This document shows positions 9,143 to 20,162 of a DNA stretch of 53,016 bases, in pieces. The position numbers and the translations under genes are program-made. The notes below the pieces were generated by a model. That model ran no database searches. It was given only the letters and a program-made list of their open reading frames with translations, and was not told where the DNA came from. Positions within the stretch are counted from its first letter, which is position 1. Each line of letters starts with the position of its first letter. Source of the DNA: Alphaproteobacteria bacterium (GTDB lineage: Bacteria; Pseudomonadota; Alphaproteobacteria; Caulobacterales; Caulobacteraceae); assembly GCA_018826515.1 (NCBI GenBank), contig JAHKAM010000078.1, positions 1 through 53,016 on the forward strand, read 5' to 3'.

Positions 9143-9625
9143 ATGGCGTTTGAACCTGTTCCGCTACAATCGCTGGAGCGCGGCTACCTCACGGTTCTGC
9201 GCATCCGCTCAGCCATCGGCTGGCTGATCGTCTCGGCCCTCGCGGCGGCGGCAGACGGGGTCCTGTCCTGGCGCATCGGCGTTCCGCCGGGACTCCTCGG
9301 GGGGGCCGTCGTCCTTCTCGGCTTGCTGTCGACCGTCTTCTTCGTGCCGCGTCGCTGGCGTCGTTGGGGCTATGCCTTCACCGGAAGCGAACTTCACCTC
9401 GCCCGCGGATGGCTCTTCCGCGTCCACACCATCGTCCCCGTCTCGCGCGTCCAGCATATCGATGTGAGCCAGGGTCCGATCGAGCGCAGCGCCGGCGTGG
9501 CGGTGCTGTCCCTCCACACCGCGGGCACGGAGAACAGTCTTGTCGTCCTGCCCGGCATAAGCCGCCAGCGGGCGGAAGACATCCGCGACGCCATCCGCGG
9601 CCGGATCAGCGACGCGCCCTGGTGA
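9143..9625 (+). CDS. Bacterial PH-domain membrane protein (YdbS-like)
   Basis: A 160-residue membrane protein of the bPH2/YdbS group. Two hydrophobic segments (about residues 23-42 and 48-68) form a hairpin, then comes a PH-like domain: YAFTGSELHLARGWLFRVHTIVPVSRVQHIDVSQGPIERSAGVAVLSLHTAG. The central IVPVSRVQHIDV...GPIERSAGVAVL stretch is the family signature. The gene overlaps the downstream YdbT-like gene by 4 bp (GTGA), so they form a coupled pair. YdbS/YdbT homologues are membrane proteins of poorly known function, sometimes linked to resistance to bacteriocins or lipid-related stress. The function is therefore left open. Confidence 0.85.
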   Translation: MAFEPVPLQSLERGYLTVLRIRSAIGWLIVSALAAAADGVLSWRIGVPPGLLGGAVVLLGLLSTVFFVPRRWRRWGYAFTGSELHLARGWLFRVHTIVPVSRVQHIDVSQGPIERSAGVAVLSLHTAGTENSLVVLPGISRQRAEDIRDAIRGRISDAPW

Positions 9626-11130
9626 CCGCGCCCGATCCATCGACCGGGGCTGAGTCCACGGCCCCGCGACGGCTTGATCCGCGCACCATCGTCGTCCGGT
9701 CGCTGCAGGGTTCGCCTTCGCTGATCCTGGCGGTGCCGGTGGTCCTGGCCTGGTCACGCGGCGAAGGCTTTCCGCTCGGTATCCTGCTCCCCGGGGTGGC
9801 GCTGCTGATGACCATCACCCTGTTCCTGGGCTGGCTGCGCTGGCGGGTCTTCACCTACAGCATCCTGCCCGGGCAGGTCGTCATCGCCCACGGACTGGTC
9901 AAGCGGACGCGGCGGTCGATCCCGGCCGAGCGGATCCAGGACGTGTCCATCAAACAGGGCCTTCTGTCGCGGATCTTCGGTCTGGCCGAGGTGCGCATCG
10001 AAACGGGCGGCGGCGAGGCGGAGGAGGGCCGGCTGGACAGCGTCAGCCTGTCCGAAGCGCATCGACTGCGCCGGGTGCTGCGGGAGATCCGGTCGGGCGC
10101 CGGCGTCGGAGCCGAGGCGGGCGGAGACCCGGAGGAGGCGGAAGCCCTCCTTTTCCGGATGGGCGTCCCGCGGCTGGTCTTCTCCGGCCTGTTCCGCTTC
10201 TCCCTGGTCTGGATCGCCGCCATCTTCGGCCTTCTCCAGTACCTCGACCCGGCGCTCGGCTATGGTTGGGACGCCTGGATGGACATGCTCGGCGTGGCGG
10301 AACAGGCATGGCGCTCCCGGCTGGACGCCGGACTCCTTCTGGGCGTCGTCGGCCTGGCCATCGGACTGGGACTGGCGGCCGGGATCGTCAGAACCGTCCT
10401 GCGGAATTTCGGCTTCCGTCTGACCCATGCGGGGACGCGGTTTCGATACCGGCGCGGCCTGTTGACCCGGACCGAGGTGGCGGTGGCACGGCGGCAGATC
10501 CAGCTGGGCCTCGTCGAGCGCGGCGCCGTCAGCGGCCGTCTGGGGTGGCGCGCCTTCAAGGTCCAGACCCTGGGCGGGGGCGATGAGGTTTCGGGTCGGC
10601 AGGAGCTCGCGCCGTTCGCCCGGGCCGCCGAGATCGAGCCGGTCATCGCCCTGGCCGGATTGCCGCCGTTTGAACCTTCGGGGCTGCGCTCCGTCTCGTC
10701 CTGGCATGCCGTCAGCGGCCTGCTCGGCCTGGTGGCGGCTCCCGCCCTGATCGTGCTGGCGGCGACGGCGGTCTTCCCTCTCGCCGGACTGCTTCTGGCC
10801 GCCCTGCCGGTCCTGCTCGCGGTCGCGCTGCTGCGCCGCCGCTGTCACCGGTACGGCCTCGCCCCGACCAGCGTGCAGGTCAGCCGGGGCGTACTGATCC
10901 GGCGCGACTGGACCATCCCCTATGGCAACGTCCAGGCCGTCACGGTGACGCGCGGACCGCTGCAGCGACGGTTCGGCGTCGCCACGGTCCGGATCGACAC
11001 CGCCGGCGGCCGCGGGCTCCATCGTCCGCATGTCCATGATGTCGATGAAGACGAGGCGGCGGCCTTCGTGGGCGAGCTCGTGGCGCGCGCCGAGCGCTTT
11101 CGACGTGCGGCGCCCCCGAACGCCGGCTGA
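9622..11130 (+). CDS. Bacterial PH-domain membrane protein with repeated domains (YdbT-like)
   Basis: A 502-residue membrane protein, GTG start at 9622 overlapping the YdbS-like stop. The frame is open further upstream but only as a shadow of the previous gene. It contains three bPH2 repeats with the same signature as its partner: IPAERIQDVSIKQGLLSRIFGLAEVRIETGG (about residues 93-123), RRQIQLGLVERGAVSGRLGWRAFKVQTLGGG (about 290-320), and IPYGNVQAVTVTRGPLQRRFGVATVRIDTAGG (about 432-463), separated by pairs of membrane segments. This matches YdbT-type proteins. The pair probably forms one membrane complex; the substrate or ligand is unknown. Confidence 0.85.
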   Translation: MTAPDPSTGAESTAPRRLDPRTIVVRSLQGSPSLILAVPVVLAWSRGEGFPLGILLPGVALLMTITLFLGWLRWRVFTYSILPGQVVIAHGLVKRTRRSIPAERIQDVSIKQGLLSRIFGLAEVRIETGGGEAEEGRLDSVSLSEAHRLRRVLREIRSGAGVGAEAGGDPEEAEALLFRMGVPRLVFSGLFRFSLVWIAAIFGLLQYLDPALGYGWDAWMDMLGVAEQAWRSRLDAGLLLGVVGLAIGLGLAAGIVRTVLRNFGFRLTHAGTRFRYRRGLLTRTEVAVARRQIQLGLVERGAVSGRLGWRAFKVQTLGGGDEVSGRQELAPFARAAEIEPVIALAGLPPFEPSGLRSVSSWHAVSGLLGLVAAPALIVLAATAVFPLAGLLLAALPVLLAVALLRRRCHRYGLAPTSVQVSRGVLIRRDWTIPYGNVQAVTVTRGPLQRRFGVATVRIDTAGGRGLHRPHVHDVDEDEAAAFVGELVARAERFRRAAPPNAG

Positions 11131-11295
11131 GACCGTCGTCGCCGTCGCAGGCTCGGACGACAGGCCGGGTTGGGGCAGGGCGTCCCTTCCCCGGAACCGT
11201 CACGCTCCCTCACGGTTTGTTACAGCCCCGGCCTCGCCTTCGCGGGCGCAGCACGTTAGTCAGGCCGGATACGACCAGGGCTCAGGGACCATACG

Positions 11296-13986
<2,691 letters not shown>

Positions 13987-14168
13987 TGCGGCCGCCCACG
14001 TCGCCACAAAACTGTCATTCTTGAAGTAACGCAGTCTGTGCTTCCGGTCACACAGTCGTTGTTATGTAACTCCTGGCCTCTGGAACGCCGCTTTCGGCCG
14101 CCCATTTGTGTCTTCGCTGGATGGGGCTGGCAGCCGACGGTTGCCACATCTAGAGGATACAAGAAACA

Positions 14169-14696
14169 ATGCGTAACATTCTTCTCGCTACCGCAGCTCT
14201 TACTCTGATCGCTGCGCCCGCCATGGCCCAGGAGCCGCTGAGCCCGGTCACCGGTTCGATCGGCTACACCCAGCTGGACACCGACGGCGGCGACCTCGGC
14301 GCGGTCACCGGCCGGGTCGGCTATGACTTCACCCGCAATTTCGGCATCGAGGGCGAAGCCTCGATCGGCGTCAAGGACGACGACATCACTTTCGCGGGCG
14401 TTGACGGCAAGTTGGAGCATGACTGGGACGCCGCTGCCTATGGCGTCGCCAAACTGCCGATCAACCCCAACCTCGAGCTGTTCGGCCGCCTCGGCTACGG
14501 CACGACGCGGGTGACCGCTGACGTCGCGGGTGCGACCGCCTCGGCCGATGGCGAGAGCGTCAACTACGGCGTCGGCGCCAACTACTTCATCGACGGCCGC
14601 AACGGCATTCGCGCCGACTGGACCCGCCGCGACTTCCGCGACGACGGCGCCGGCGAGGCCGACACCTACGGCCTGAGCTTCGTCCGCCGCTTCTAG
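14169..14696 (+). CDS. Small outer-membrane beta-barrel protein
   Basis: A 175-residue secreted protein with a clear signal peptide (MRNILLATAALTLIAAPAMA, cleavage before QEP) and alternating amphipathic strands, e.g. GSIGYTQLDT, GAVTGRVGYDFTRNFGIEGEASIGV, LFGRLGYGTTRV and VNYGVGANYFI. It ends in the C-terminal signature YGLSFVRRF with terminal Phe, recognised by the BAM complex. This is the OmpA/Omp25-like 8-stranded porin-family barrel. Its first codons are less GC-rich than its neighbours, its upstream 160 bp are AT-richer, and a strong terminator follows, all consistent with high expression. The precise function is unknown. Confidence 0.85.
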   Translation: MRNILLATAALTLIAAPAMAQEPLSPVTGSIGYTQLDTDGGDLGAVTGRVGYDFTRNFGIEGEASIGVKDDDITFAGVDGKLEHDWDAAAYGVAKLPINPNLELFGRLGYGTTRVTADVAGATASADGESVNYGVGANYFIDGRNGIRADWTRRDFRDDGAGEADTYGLSFVRRF

Positions 14697-14717
14697 AGAC
14701 TGACGGCTGAAACGACG

Positions 14718-14751
14718 AAGGCGCGCATCCCTCGCGGGGTGCGCGCCTTTT
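14718..14751 (+). terminator. Rho-independent terminator after the outer-membrane protein gene
   Basis: A 14-bp stem with one G-T wobble and a TCGC loop: AAGGCGCGCA pairs with TGCGCGCCTT, extended inward by TCCC/GGGG, followed by TTT. It lies 22 bp after the stop of the beta-barrel gene and also faces the end of the leftward 87-aa gene (stop at 14773). Confidence 0.88.
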
Positions 14752-14772
14752 CGTTGGCCGGAGCCGGGTGGT

Positions 14773-15036
14773 TCAGGCGACGCCGGGTTGCAGGGCCCAG
14801 CGCATCGAACCTTCGCCGAACGGCTTGAAGAACAGATCGCGGTATTTCTCGAACACCTCGACGATGCGGTTGGCCAGATCCTGGGCGACGGTCTCGCCGC
14901 GCTGTCGCTTCATGGCGCAGATGCACTGGACGACATCGCGCTGGTGGGCCGAGCCCCCCATGCTTTTCAGCACCGTGGCGATATCCTGCGCAAGCGGATC
15001 GATCTGCGCTCCCCACGGCGTGGTGTTCTGAGCCAT
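14773..15036 (-). CDS. Small protein of unknown function, paralogous to the 126-aa protein at 5466
   Basis: An 87-residue cytoplasmic protein, MAQNTTPWGAQIDPLAQ..., starting at ATG 15036 behind a GGGG-containing purine tract. The same frame stays open to 15654, but that extension is antisense to the lipoprotein gene and is ignored. No named domain is recognised. It shares with the 126-residue protein at 5466-5846 the order IDP - (V/E)IL-K/A-L-x-x-(M/L)GG-x-AH - helix - (V)F-x-x-Y - (F/L)G-x-GS-x-RWAL, so both appear to be one small family. It is divergent from the lipoprotein gene at 15166. No function can be assigned; a small winged-helix or adaptor protein is possible. Confidence 0.72.
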   Translation of the reverse strand: MAQNTTPWGAQIDPLAQDIATVLKSMGGSAHQRDVVQCICAMKRQRGETVAQDLANRIVEVFEKYRDLFFKPFGEGSMRWALQPGVA

Positions 15037-15165
15037 CCGGGACACCCCCTGTTCTCGACACTGGCGAACCGGTCGCAAAATCTTGCGGAGGATGCAAGCG
15101 TGACCGCGAATTCGTGATCGGGGGGAGTGAATGGAGCCCTCAGGGCGGAACCGCGTTCCAGCTTC

Positions 15166-15648
15166 ATGACCCGACATCCCCTGATCCTGGCCGTCCTGCT
15201 GCTCGCCGCCTGCGGACCGTCCGGGACCAATCCGCCGACCGATCCCGCTGCGCCGATCGACACGCCGGAAGCCAAGGCGCCGTCGCCCACGCCCCCGCCG
15301 GGCGTCGGCTCGATCATGCCGGGTTCGGGGCCGCAGACCTTCGTGGGTCGCTGGGCCGCCAACGCCGCCTGGTGCGCCAACACCCGGGGCGCCGAGCGCG
15401 CGATCGAGATCACCCCGCTCCGATTCGAGGGCTATGAGAACAGCTGCGGCATCCAGTCGATCACCCAGGTCTCCGACGGCTATGAGGTCGCACTGGCCTG
15501 CGCCGCCGAAGGCCAGACCGCGAGCGAGCGGATCCGGATGGCGGTGCAGGGCGACAGCATGCGGCTGACCTGGCTGAACCGGAACAATGCCGTGGTCAGT
15601 CTGGTGCGCTGCCCGGCTTCGCCGGCGGCTGTTCCGCCCCAGGGATAG
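15166..15648 (+). CDS. Small lipoprotein of unknown function
   Basis: A 160-residue lipoprotein starting at ATG 15166 (MTRHPLILAVLLLAACG); an ATG at 15127 is in frame but would put charged residues before the signal. The lipobox is LAAC at about residues 13-16, followed by a Pro/Thr-rich linker. The mature domain has FVGRWAANAAWCANT, EITPLRFEGYENSCGI, YEVALACAAEGQT and LVRCP, with several cysteines that could form disulfides, and a lipocalin-like strand pattern (F-x-G-x-W near its start). I do not recognise a named family with confidence. It ends 17 bp before the convergent ychF stop. Confidence 0.75.
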   Translation: MTRHPLILAVLLLAACGPSGTNPPTDPAAPIDTPEAKAPSPTPPPGVGSIMPGSGPQTFVGRWAANAAWCANTRGAERAIEITPLRFEGYENSCGIQSITQVSDGYEVALACAAEGQTASERIRMAVQGDSMRLTWLNRNNAVVSLVRCPASPAAVPPQG

Positions 15649-15664
15649 AGCCACGTCCCGGCGA

Positions 15665-16762
15665 TCAGCCGTTGAACAGGAAATTCATCACGTCGCCGTC
15701 CTTGACGACATAGCCCTTGCCTTCGGCGCGCAGCTTGCCGGCCTCGCGCGCCTTCGCCTCGCCCTTCAGGGCCACGAAGTCCTCGAAGGCGATGGTCTCG
15801 GCGCGGATGAAGCCCTTTTCGAAATCGGTGTGGATGACGCCCGCCGCCTGCGGGGCCGTGGCGCCGATCGGGATGGTCCAAGCGCGGGCCTCCTTCGGTC
15901 CCACGGTGAAATAGGACTGCAGCCCCAGCAGCGAATAGGCCTCGCGGATCAGACGGTTCAGACCGGGTTCGGCGAGGCCGAGGCTTTCCAGGAATTCCGC
16001 CTGTTCCTCGGGGTCGAGCACGGCCAGTTCACTGTCGATCTTGGCCGAGATGACCACCGAGTTGGCATTGTCCTCGGCGGCGCGTCTGGCGACCAGGTCC
16101 GACAGTTCATTGCCCTTGTCGGCCGAGTTCTCGTCGACGTTCGACACATACAGCGCGGGCAGGGAGGTCAGCAGCTGCAGCATGTGCCAGGCCTTCTCGT
16201 CCTCCTTGTCGACCTTGACGACGCGGGCGGGCTTGCCGGCGCGCAGGGGCGTCAGGGCCATGTTGATCAGGCGCAGGGTCTGTTGCGCGTCCTTGTCGCC
16301 GCCCTTGGCCTTCTTCTCGACGTTGACGACCCGCTTCTCCAGGCTTTCCAGATCGGCCAGCATCAGTTCGGTCTCGATGATGTCGAGGTCCGAGATCGGA
16401 TCGATGCGGTTCTCGACATGGGTGATGTCGTCGTCGACGAAGCAGCGGGCCACGAAGGCCACGGCGTCGCAGTCGCGGATATTGGCCAGGAACTGGTTGC
16501 CCAGCCCTTCCCCCTTGGACGCGCCGCGGACCAGTCCGGCGATGTCGACGAAGGTGATCCGCGAGGGAATGATCTCTTTCGAGCCCGCGATTTCCGCCAG
16601 CGCGTCGAGCCGCGGCTCGGGCACGGCGACGTCGCCCGTGTTGGGCTCGATGGTGCAGAACGGATAGTTGGCGGCCTGGGCCGCCGCCGTCTTGGTCAGG
16701 GCGTTGAACAGGGTGGACTTGCCGACGTTGGGCAGGCCGACGATCGCGACTTTGAGAGCCAT
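15665..16762 (-). CDS. ychF: Redox-regulated ribosome-associated ATPase YchF (OLA1 family)
   Basis: A 365-residue P-loop protein of the Obg/HflX superfamily that prefers ATP. The Walker A motif is GLPNVGKST (about residues 8-16); switch regions include TFVDIAGLVRGASKGEGLGNQF; the C-terminal TGS-like domain runs from about residue 280 to the end (YFTVGPKEARAWTIP...DFEKGFIRAE). The G4 motif is the NxxE-like NVDE typical of YchF, in place of NKxD. It is the last gene of the leftward rplY-pth-ychF cluster, with a PCuAC lipoprotein gene between pth and ychF. In other bacteria it binds ribosomes and affects oxidative stress responses. Confidence 0.96.
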   Translation of the reverse strand: MALKVAIVGLPNVGKSTLFNALTKTAAAQAANYPFCTIEPNTGDVAVPEPRLDALAEIAGSKEIIPSRITFVDIAGLVRGASKGEGLGNQFLANIRDCDAVAFVARCFVDDDITHVENRIDPISDLDIIETELMLADLESLEKRVVNVEKKAKGGDKDAQQTLRLINMALTPLRAGKPARVVKVDKEDEKAWHMLQLLTSLPALYVSNVDENSADKGNELSDLVARRAAEDNANSVVISAKIDSELAVLDPEEQAEFLESLGLAEPGLNRLIREAYSLLGLQSYFTVGPKEARAWTIPIGATAPQAAGVIHTDFEKGFIRAETIAFEDFVALKGEAKAREAGKLRAEGKGYVVKDGDVMNFLFNG

Positions 16763-16830
16763 GGGGGCTGGGTATTCCTTGATGAGCGCGAGCCTTTAGC
16801 CGGTCGCGGCCGGTTTGTCAGTCTCGTCGG

Positions 16831-17304
16831 TCAGCCGGCGGCCGGATCGGCGTCCGCCACGGCCGGCTGACCGACGATCGCGGTCACCTCGAGCGGCGGC
16901 GAGGACTCGAAGGTCAGGGTCAGGGCGACGGAATCGCCCGCGACCAGCGGCTCCGTCACCCCCAGCAGCATCAGGTGATTGCCGCCGGGCGCCAGCGCCA
17001 CGGCCTCGCCGGCGGGCAGGGGCAGACCTTCCCGCAACTCGCGCATCATCATCATGCCGCTCTCGATCCGGCTCTCATGAACCTGCACCAGATTGGCGTC
17101 GGGACTGCTGGCCGAGACCAGCCGGTCGGCGGTCGCGGCGGTGAGGGTCAGGTAGCAGCCGGTCATCTGGCGTCCCGTCGGCGTGGGGCGGCAGATCGCG
17201 CCCTCGGCCCGGACGGTCGCCGGCGGACCGGAGTCCGCCGCATCGTTCGAACCGCAGGCGGCGAGGGTCAGCAGGGCGAGGGCGGGGAGCAGGACGCGGT
17301 GCAT
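16831..17304 (-). CDS. PCu(A)C-type periplasmic copper chaperone lipoprotein
   Basis: A 157-residue lipoprotein (lipobox LAAC at about residues 14-17) with a DUF461/PCu(A)C domain. The copper-binding motif is recognisable: H76 in VQVHESRI, methionines 84-87 (MMMM), then H110 and M112 in GGNHLML, i.e. the H-x10-M-x~21-H-x-M pattern. PCu(A)C proteins bind Cu(I) in the periplasm and deliver it to cytochrome oxidase Cu(A) or other targets. Two cysteines (about 38 and 50) in AICRPTPTGRQMTGC are additional. Its position between pth and ychF is unusual and no cytochrome oxidase gene is adjacent. Confidence 0.85.
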   Translation of the reverse strand: MHRVLLPALALLTLAACGSNDAADSGPPATVRAEGAICRPTPTGRQMTGCYLTLTAATADRLVSASSPDANLVQVHESRIESGMMMMRELREGLPLPAGEAVALAPGGNHLMLLGVTEPLVAGDSVALTLTFESSPPLEVTAIVGQPAVADADPAAG

Positions 17305-17385
17305 GGGTCAGGCCTCGTGGAGCGGCCGGGAGCCCCGGCGGGTTCCGCCCGCACTAACCGGGGCGGCGGTGGATGGAAAGCGCGG

Positions 17386-18015
17386 CTATTCGCCCCGCGC
17401 CGCGTTCTGGGCGGCCTGGCGCGGGCTGAATTTCGGGGCGGGGGCCAGACGCATGACCTCGGCCTGGTAACGCTCGTCGTCGCCGGCCAGGGCGAAGGGC
17501 AGGGCGCCGGCGACGGCGTCCAGCATCGGCTCCAGCCAGGTCCGGTCGGCCTTGTGGAAGTCGCTCAGCACATGGCCGTGCACCAGTTCCGGCGCGCCGG
17601 GGTGGCCGACGCCCATGCGGGCGCGACGGAAGTCGGGGCCCAGCTGGCTGATCAGACTGCGCACGCCGTTCTGGCCCGCCGCCCCGCCGCCGGTCTTCAT
17701 GCGGAACCGGCCCGGGGCGAGGTCGATCTCGTCGTGGAACACGATCACCGATCCGGGCTGGACCTTGTAGAAGCGCGCCGCCTCGGCCACCGCGCGGCCG
17801 CTCTCGTTCATATAGGTCTGGGGCTTCATCAGCAGGACCTTGATCCGGCCCGCGGCCGTCTCGACCTCGCCGTCGCGGATGACCGACTGGAATTTGGCCC
17901 GCTCGGGTCCGAACGACCAGCGCCGCGCGATCTCGTCGGCGGCCATGAAACCGATGTTGTGGCGGTTGCCCTGGTATTTTGCGCCCGGATTGCCCAGGCC
18001 GGCGATGATGATCAT
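17386..18015 (-). CDS. pth: Peptidyl-tRNA hydrolase
   Basis: A 209-residue enzyme that releases tRNA from prematurely dissociated peptidyl-tRNA in the cytoplasm. The N terminus MIIIAGLGNPGAKYQGNRHNIGFMAADEIA contains the conserved Asn and catalytic His (about N19-H20), and VIVFHDEIDLAPGRFRMKTGGGAAGQNGVRSL contains the conserved Asp and the G-rich segment. MKPQTYMNESG is a further family hallmark. It follows rplY after a hairpin in the 78-bp gap and precedes the PCuAC gene by 81 bp, in the conserved rplY-pth-ychF order. The C-terminal tail (about 20 residues, KFSPRQAAQNAARGE) is longer than in E. coli. Confidence 0.96.
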   Translation of the reverse strand: MIIIAGLGNPGAKYQGNRHNIGFMAADEIARRWSFGPERAKFQSVIRDGEVETAAGRIKVLLMKPQTYMNESGRAVAEAARFYKVQPGSVIVFHDEIDLAPGRFRMKTGGGAAGQNGVRSLISQLGPDFRRARMGVGHPGAPELVHGHVLSDFHKADRTWLEPMLDAVAGALPFALAGDDERYQAEVMRLAPAPKFSPRQAAQNAARGE

Positions 18016-18036
18016 GACGCGAGGTCCGGATAAGGA

Positions 18037-18067
18037 AACGGCCCCGTCCGTTTCCGGATGGGGCCGT
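18037..18067 (-). terminator. Hairpin between rplY and pth
   Basis: AACGGCCCCGTCC pairs with GGATGGGGCCGTT (13 bp, one G-T wobble) around a short loop, 27 bp past the rplY stop. Read on the minus strand it is followed by TTCC and a short T/C stretch, so it may act as a partial terminator or attenuator setting the rplY to pth ratio. Confidence 0.7.
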
Positions 18068-18093
18068 TCCAGTAGCAGTTCGTCGGGAGGGGA

Positions 18094-18774
18094 TCAGCCC
18101 TCGTCGGCAGCTTCCGAAGCGTCGGCGTCGCCCGAGGCGGCCTGTTCGGTGGCTTCGACCTCGGCGGCCTCTTCGGCGTCCTGGGCCTCGTCGGCGGCGG
18201 CCGAGATGGCGGCCGAAGACGTCTTGATCGAGGCGATCACGAAGTCACGGTCGGTGATGGTCGGCTCGACGTCTTCCGTGCCCTTGAGGTCGGACCAGCG
18301 GATGGTGTCGCCCATCTTGTGGCCGGACAGATCGACGATCAGGTCTTCGGGGATGTGATCCGCGCGGACCTTCACCTCGACCGAGTGACGGACGATTTCC
18401 AGCGAGCCGCCCTGACGGAAGGCCTCGCACTGGTCCTGGTTGATGAAGTGGACCGGGATGTCGATCTTGATGGTCTGCTTCTCATCGACCCGCATCAGGT
18501 CGAAGTGCAGCGGCCGGTCCGACACGGGGTCGAACTGGACGTCGCGAGCGATGACCGGCTGGCTTTCGTCGCCATACTTCAGCGTCACCAGGTGACCCAG
18601 CAGCTTGCCGGTGTAGAGCGACTTGCGGAAGTCGCGCTCGTTCACCGAGATGGCCACGGGGGCCTTGTCGCCGCCGTACAGCACGCCCGGAACCATGCCA
18701 GCGCGGCGCGCGGCGCGAGCGCCACCAGTGCCGACGTCGCTACGGACGTCCACGTTCAGAATGATCTCGGCCAT
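18094..18774 (-). CDS. rplY: 50S ribosomal protein L25 (long CTC form)
   Basis: A 226-residue bL25/CTC-family protein that binds 5S rRNA. The N-terminal L25 domain (MAEIILNVDVRSDVGTGGARAARRAGMVPGVLYGGDKAPVAI) is followed by the beta-rich C-terminal CTC domain (VKVRADHIPEDLIVDLSGHKMGDTIRWSDLKG). A 45-residue acidic, alanine-rich tail (AADEAQDAEEAAEVEA...) ends the protein, as in many alphaproteobacterial L25 proteins. It heads the rplY-pth-ychF cluster; two lipoprotein genes separate it from prs. The upstream 153 bp (18775-18927) is promoter-sized, with no other gene seen. Confidence 0.96.
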   Translation of the reverse strand: MAEIILNVDVRSDVGTGGARAARRAGMVPGVLYGGDKAPVAISVNERDFRKSLYTGKLLGHLVTLKYGDESQPVIARDVQFDPVSDRPLHFDLMRVDEKQTIKIDIPVHFINQDQCEAFRQGGSLEIVRHSVEVKVRADHIPEDLIVDLSGHKMGDTIRWSDLKGTEDVEPTITDRDFVIASIKTSSAAISAAADEAQDAEEAAEVEATEQAASGDADASEAADEG

Positions 18775-18927
18775 CGCCTCGCCTCAACAACACAAACGCC
18801 GCGCTGACCAGTCAGCCCTCGCGGCGGGGTCTAGGGACCCTGAATTCAAGAGCGCGGGTCATTACACGCCAACCGGGGCGGACGCAACCGTCCCCGGCGT
18901 CATTGCTGCAACGGAGTGACCCCGCGG

Positions 18928-20031
18928 CTAGCGACCGCTGTTCAGGGCCGAGGTGGCGGAGACCGAGGCGGCGGCCGCCGCTTCCGCCACGGGGGTCTGG
19001 ACAGGCGCGGAGTCCGGGGCGCCGCCGGCGACGGCCGTGGCCGGGATCTCCAGCGGGACGGGGGTGATGTTCTGGGCGGTGCAGGTGGCCAGATCGCGGG
19101 CGACGTGGCGGCCGACGCAGAACATGTCCTCATAGCTGGGCCGCGAGGCGGCCAGGCACTGGAACAGCATCAGCTTGGACATGTTGAGGCAGAATTCGCT
19201 GTTCTGCTCGACCGTCAGGGCCTCCGTATTGGCTCGGGCGTCCTCGCCGCCGGCGCCCAGGGCCGCCAGCGCGGCCAGGGCCAGGGACCGGGCGACGGCG
19301 GGCGTATAGGGCGGGCCGGAACGCGCGGGGCTCAGCGACAGGCCCGCGCCCCCGTTGGCGGCGGCGAACAGGCGCGCGGATTCCTCGGCGGACGGCAGCA
19401 TATGCACCGCCGACAGCGCCTTGGCGCCCTCGAGCCGGACCGCGCGGTCGGCGACGGGGACCGTGGCCCAGCGGCGCCGCGGATCGCCGCGCCCCTGGAT
19501 GGTGTAGGCGTCTTCCTCGACGGCGTCGGCGATCAGCAGCATGGCCGCCGAATCACGGCCGATGGTGTCCACGATCAGGCCGGCGGCGGCGTCCGCGCCG
19601 GGCAGGGTGGCGGCATAGGCCGGATCGGCCACGATGCGGCTGATGATCAGCTGACGTTGGCCCGGCTGAGCGGCAAGGCTGCGGACGCCCTGGACGAACT
19701 CGGGCGACTGCAGCGCCAGGATCGAGCCATAGGCGATCATGCCGCGCGACAGCTGGGCCGGTTCGTAGGAGGCTCCGCGGCGGATGGCGGCCTGGATCGC
19801 CTCGGCGCTGGTGAAGCCCGCCTCGATGGTCGCCGCCTCGCGCATGAAGGCGACATAGATGGAGGCCGCCTGGGCGACGCCCTCGTTCAGGCTGACGGCG
19901 GGGAGGGGGGCCGGCGCGGGCGGAGGCGGCGCCGGCGCCGGCTCCGGCTCGGGTGTGGCGCAGGCCGCGACGGCGGTCATGGCGACGATGGCGGCCAGCG
20001 ACAGACCGCGGCGAATACGAGCCTCAAGCAT
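18928..20031 (-). CDS. Lipoprotein of unknown function, paralogue of 20163-21344
   Basis: A 367-residue lipoprotein: signal MLEARIRRGLSLAAIVAMTAVAAC with lipobox VAAC at about residue 24, then a Pro/Ala-rich linker. The mature part is helical, with SLNEGVAQAASIYVAFMREAATI, FTSAEAIQAAIRRG-SYEPAQLSRGMIAYGSILALQSPEFVQGVRSL, PGADAAAGLIVDTI and a conserved Cys-bearing end (CLNMSKLMLFQCLAASRPSYEDMFCVGRH...DLATC). Its neighbour has the same architecture and is clearly a tandem duplicate. I do not recognise a named domain. The C-terminal tail is low complexity. Located between prs and rplY; possible role in the envelope. Confidence 0.85.
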   Translation of the reverse strand: MLEARIRRGLSLAAIVAMTAVAACATPEPEPAPAPPPPAPAPLPAVSLNEGVAQAASIYVAFMREAATIEAGFTSAEAIQAAIRRGASYEPAQLSRGMIAYGSILALQSPEFVQGVRSLAAQPGQRQLIISRIVADPAYAATLPGADAAAGLIVDTIGRDSAAMLLIADAVEEDAYTIQGRGDPRRRWATVPVADRAVRLEGAKALSAVHMLPSAEESARLFAAANGGAGLSLSPARSGPPYTPAVARSLALAALAALGAGGEDARANTEALTVEQNSEFCLNMSKLMLFQCLAASRPSYEDMFCVGRHVARDLATCTAQNITPVPLEIPATAVAGGAPDSAPVQTPVAEAAAAASVSATSALNSGR

Positions 20032-20162
20032 ACGAAATCCCCACCGTGGACATGCGACGCCGGTTGGGGCGCCGGAAATTCGACCCGCTTATAACGTGGT
20101 CAAAGTGGTTCCACGAGCGTTAATGCCAGCTTGGCCGCACCCCCACGGGGTCGAAATATCGA

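Noticed and set aside
18775..18927. tRNA or small RNA gene upstream of rplY
   Set aside because: No T-loop or acceptor pairing found; only promoter-like sequence without clear -10/-35.
20101..20162. CtrA box TTAA-TGCCAGC-TTGG between the lipoprotein genes
   Set aside because: Only the first half-site matches; the second differs at two positions with no other support.
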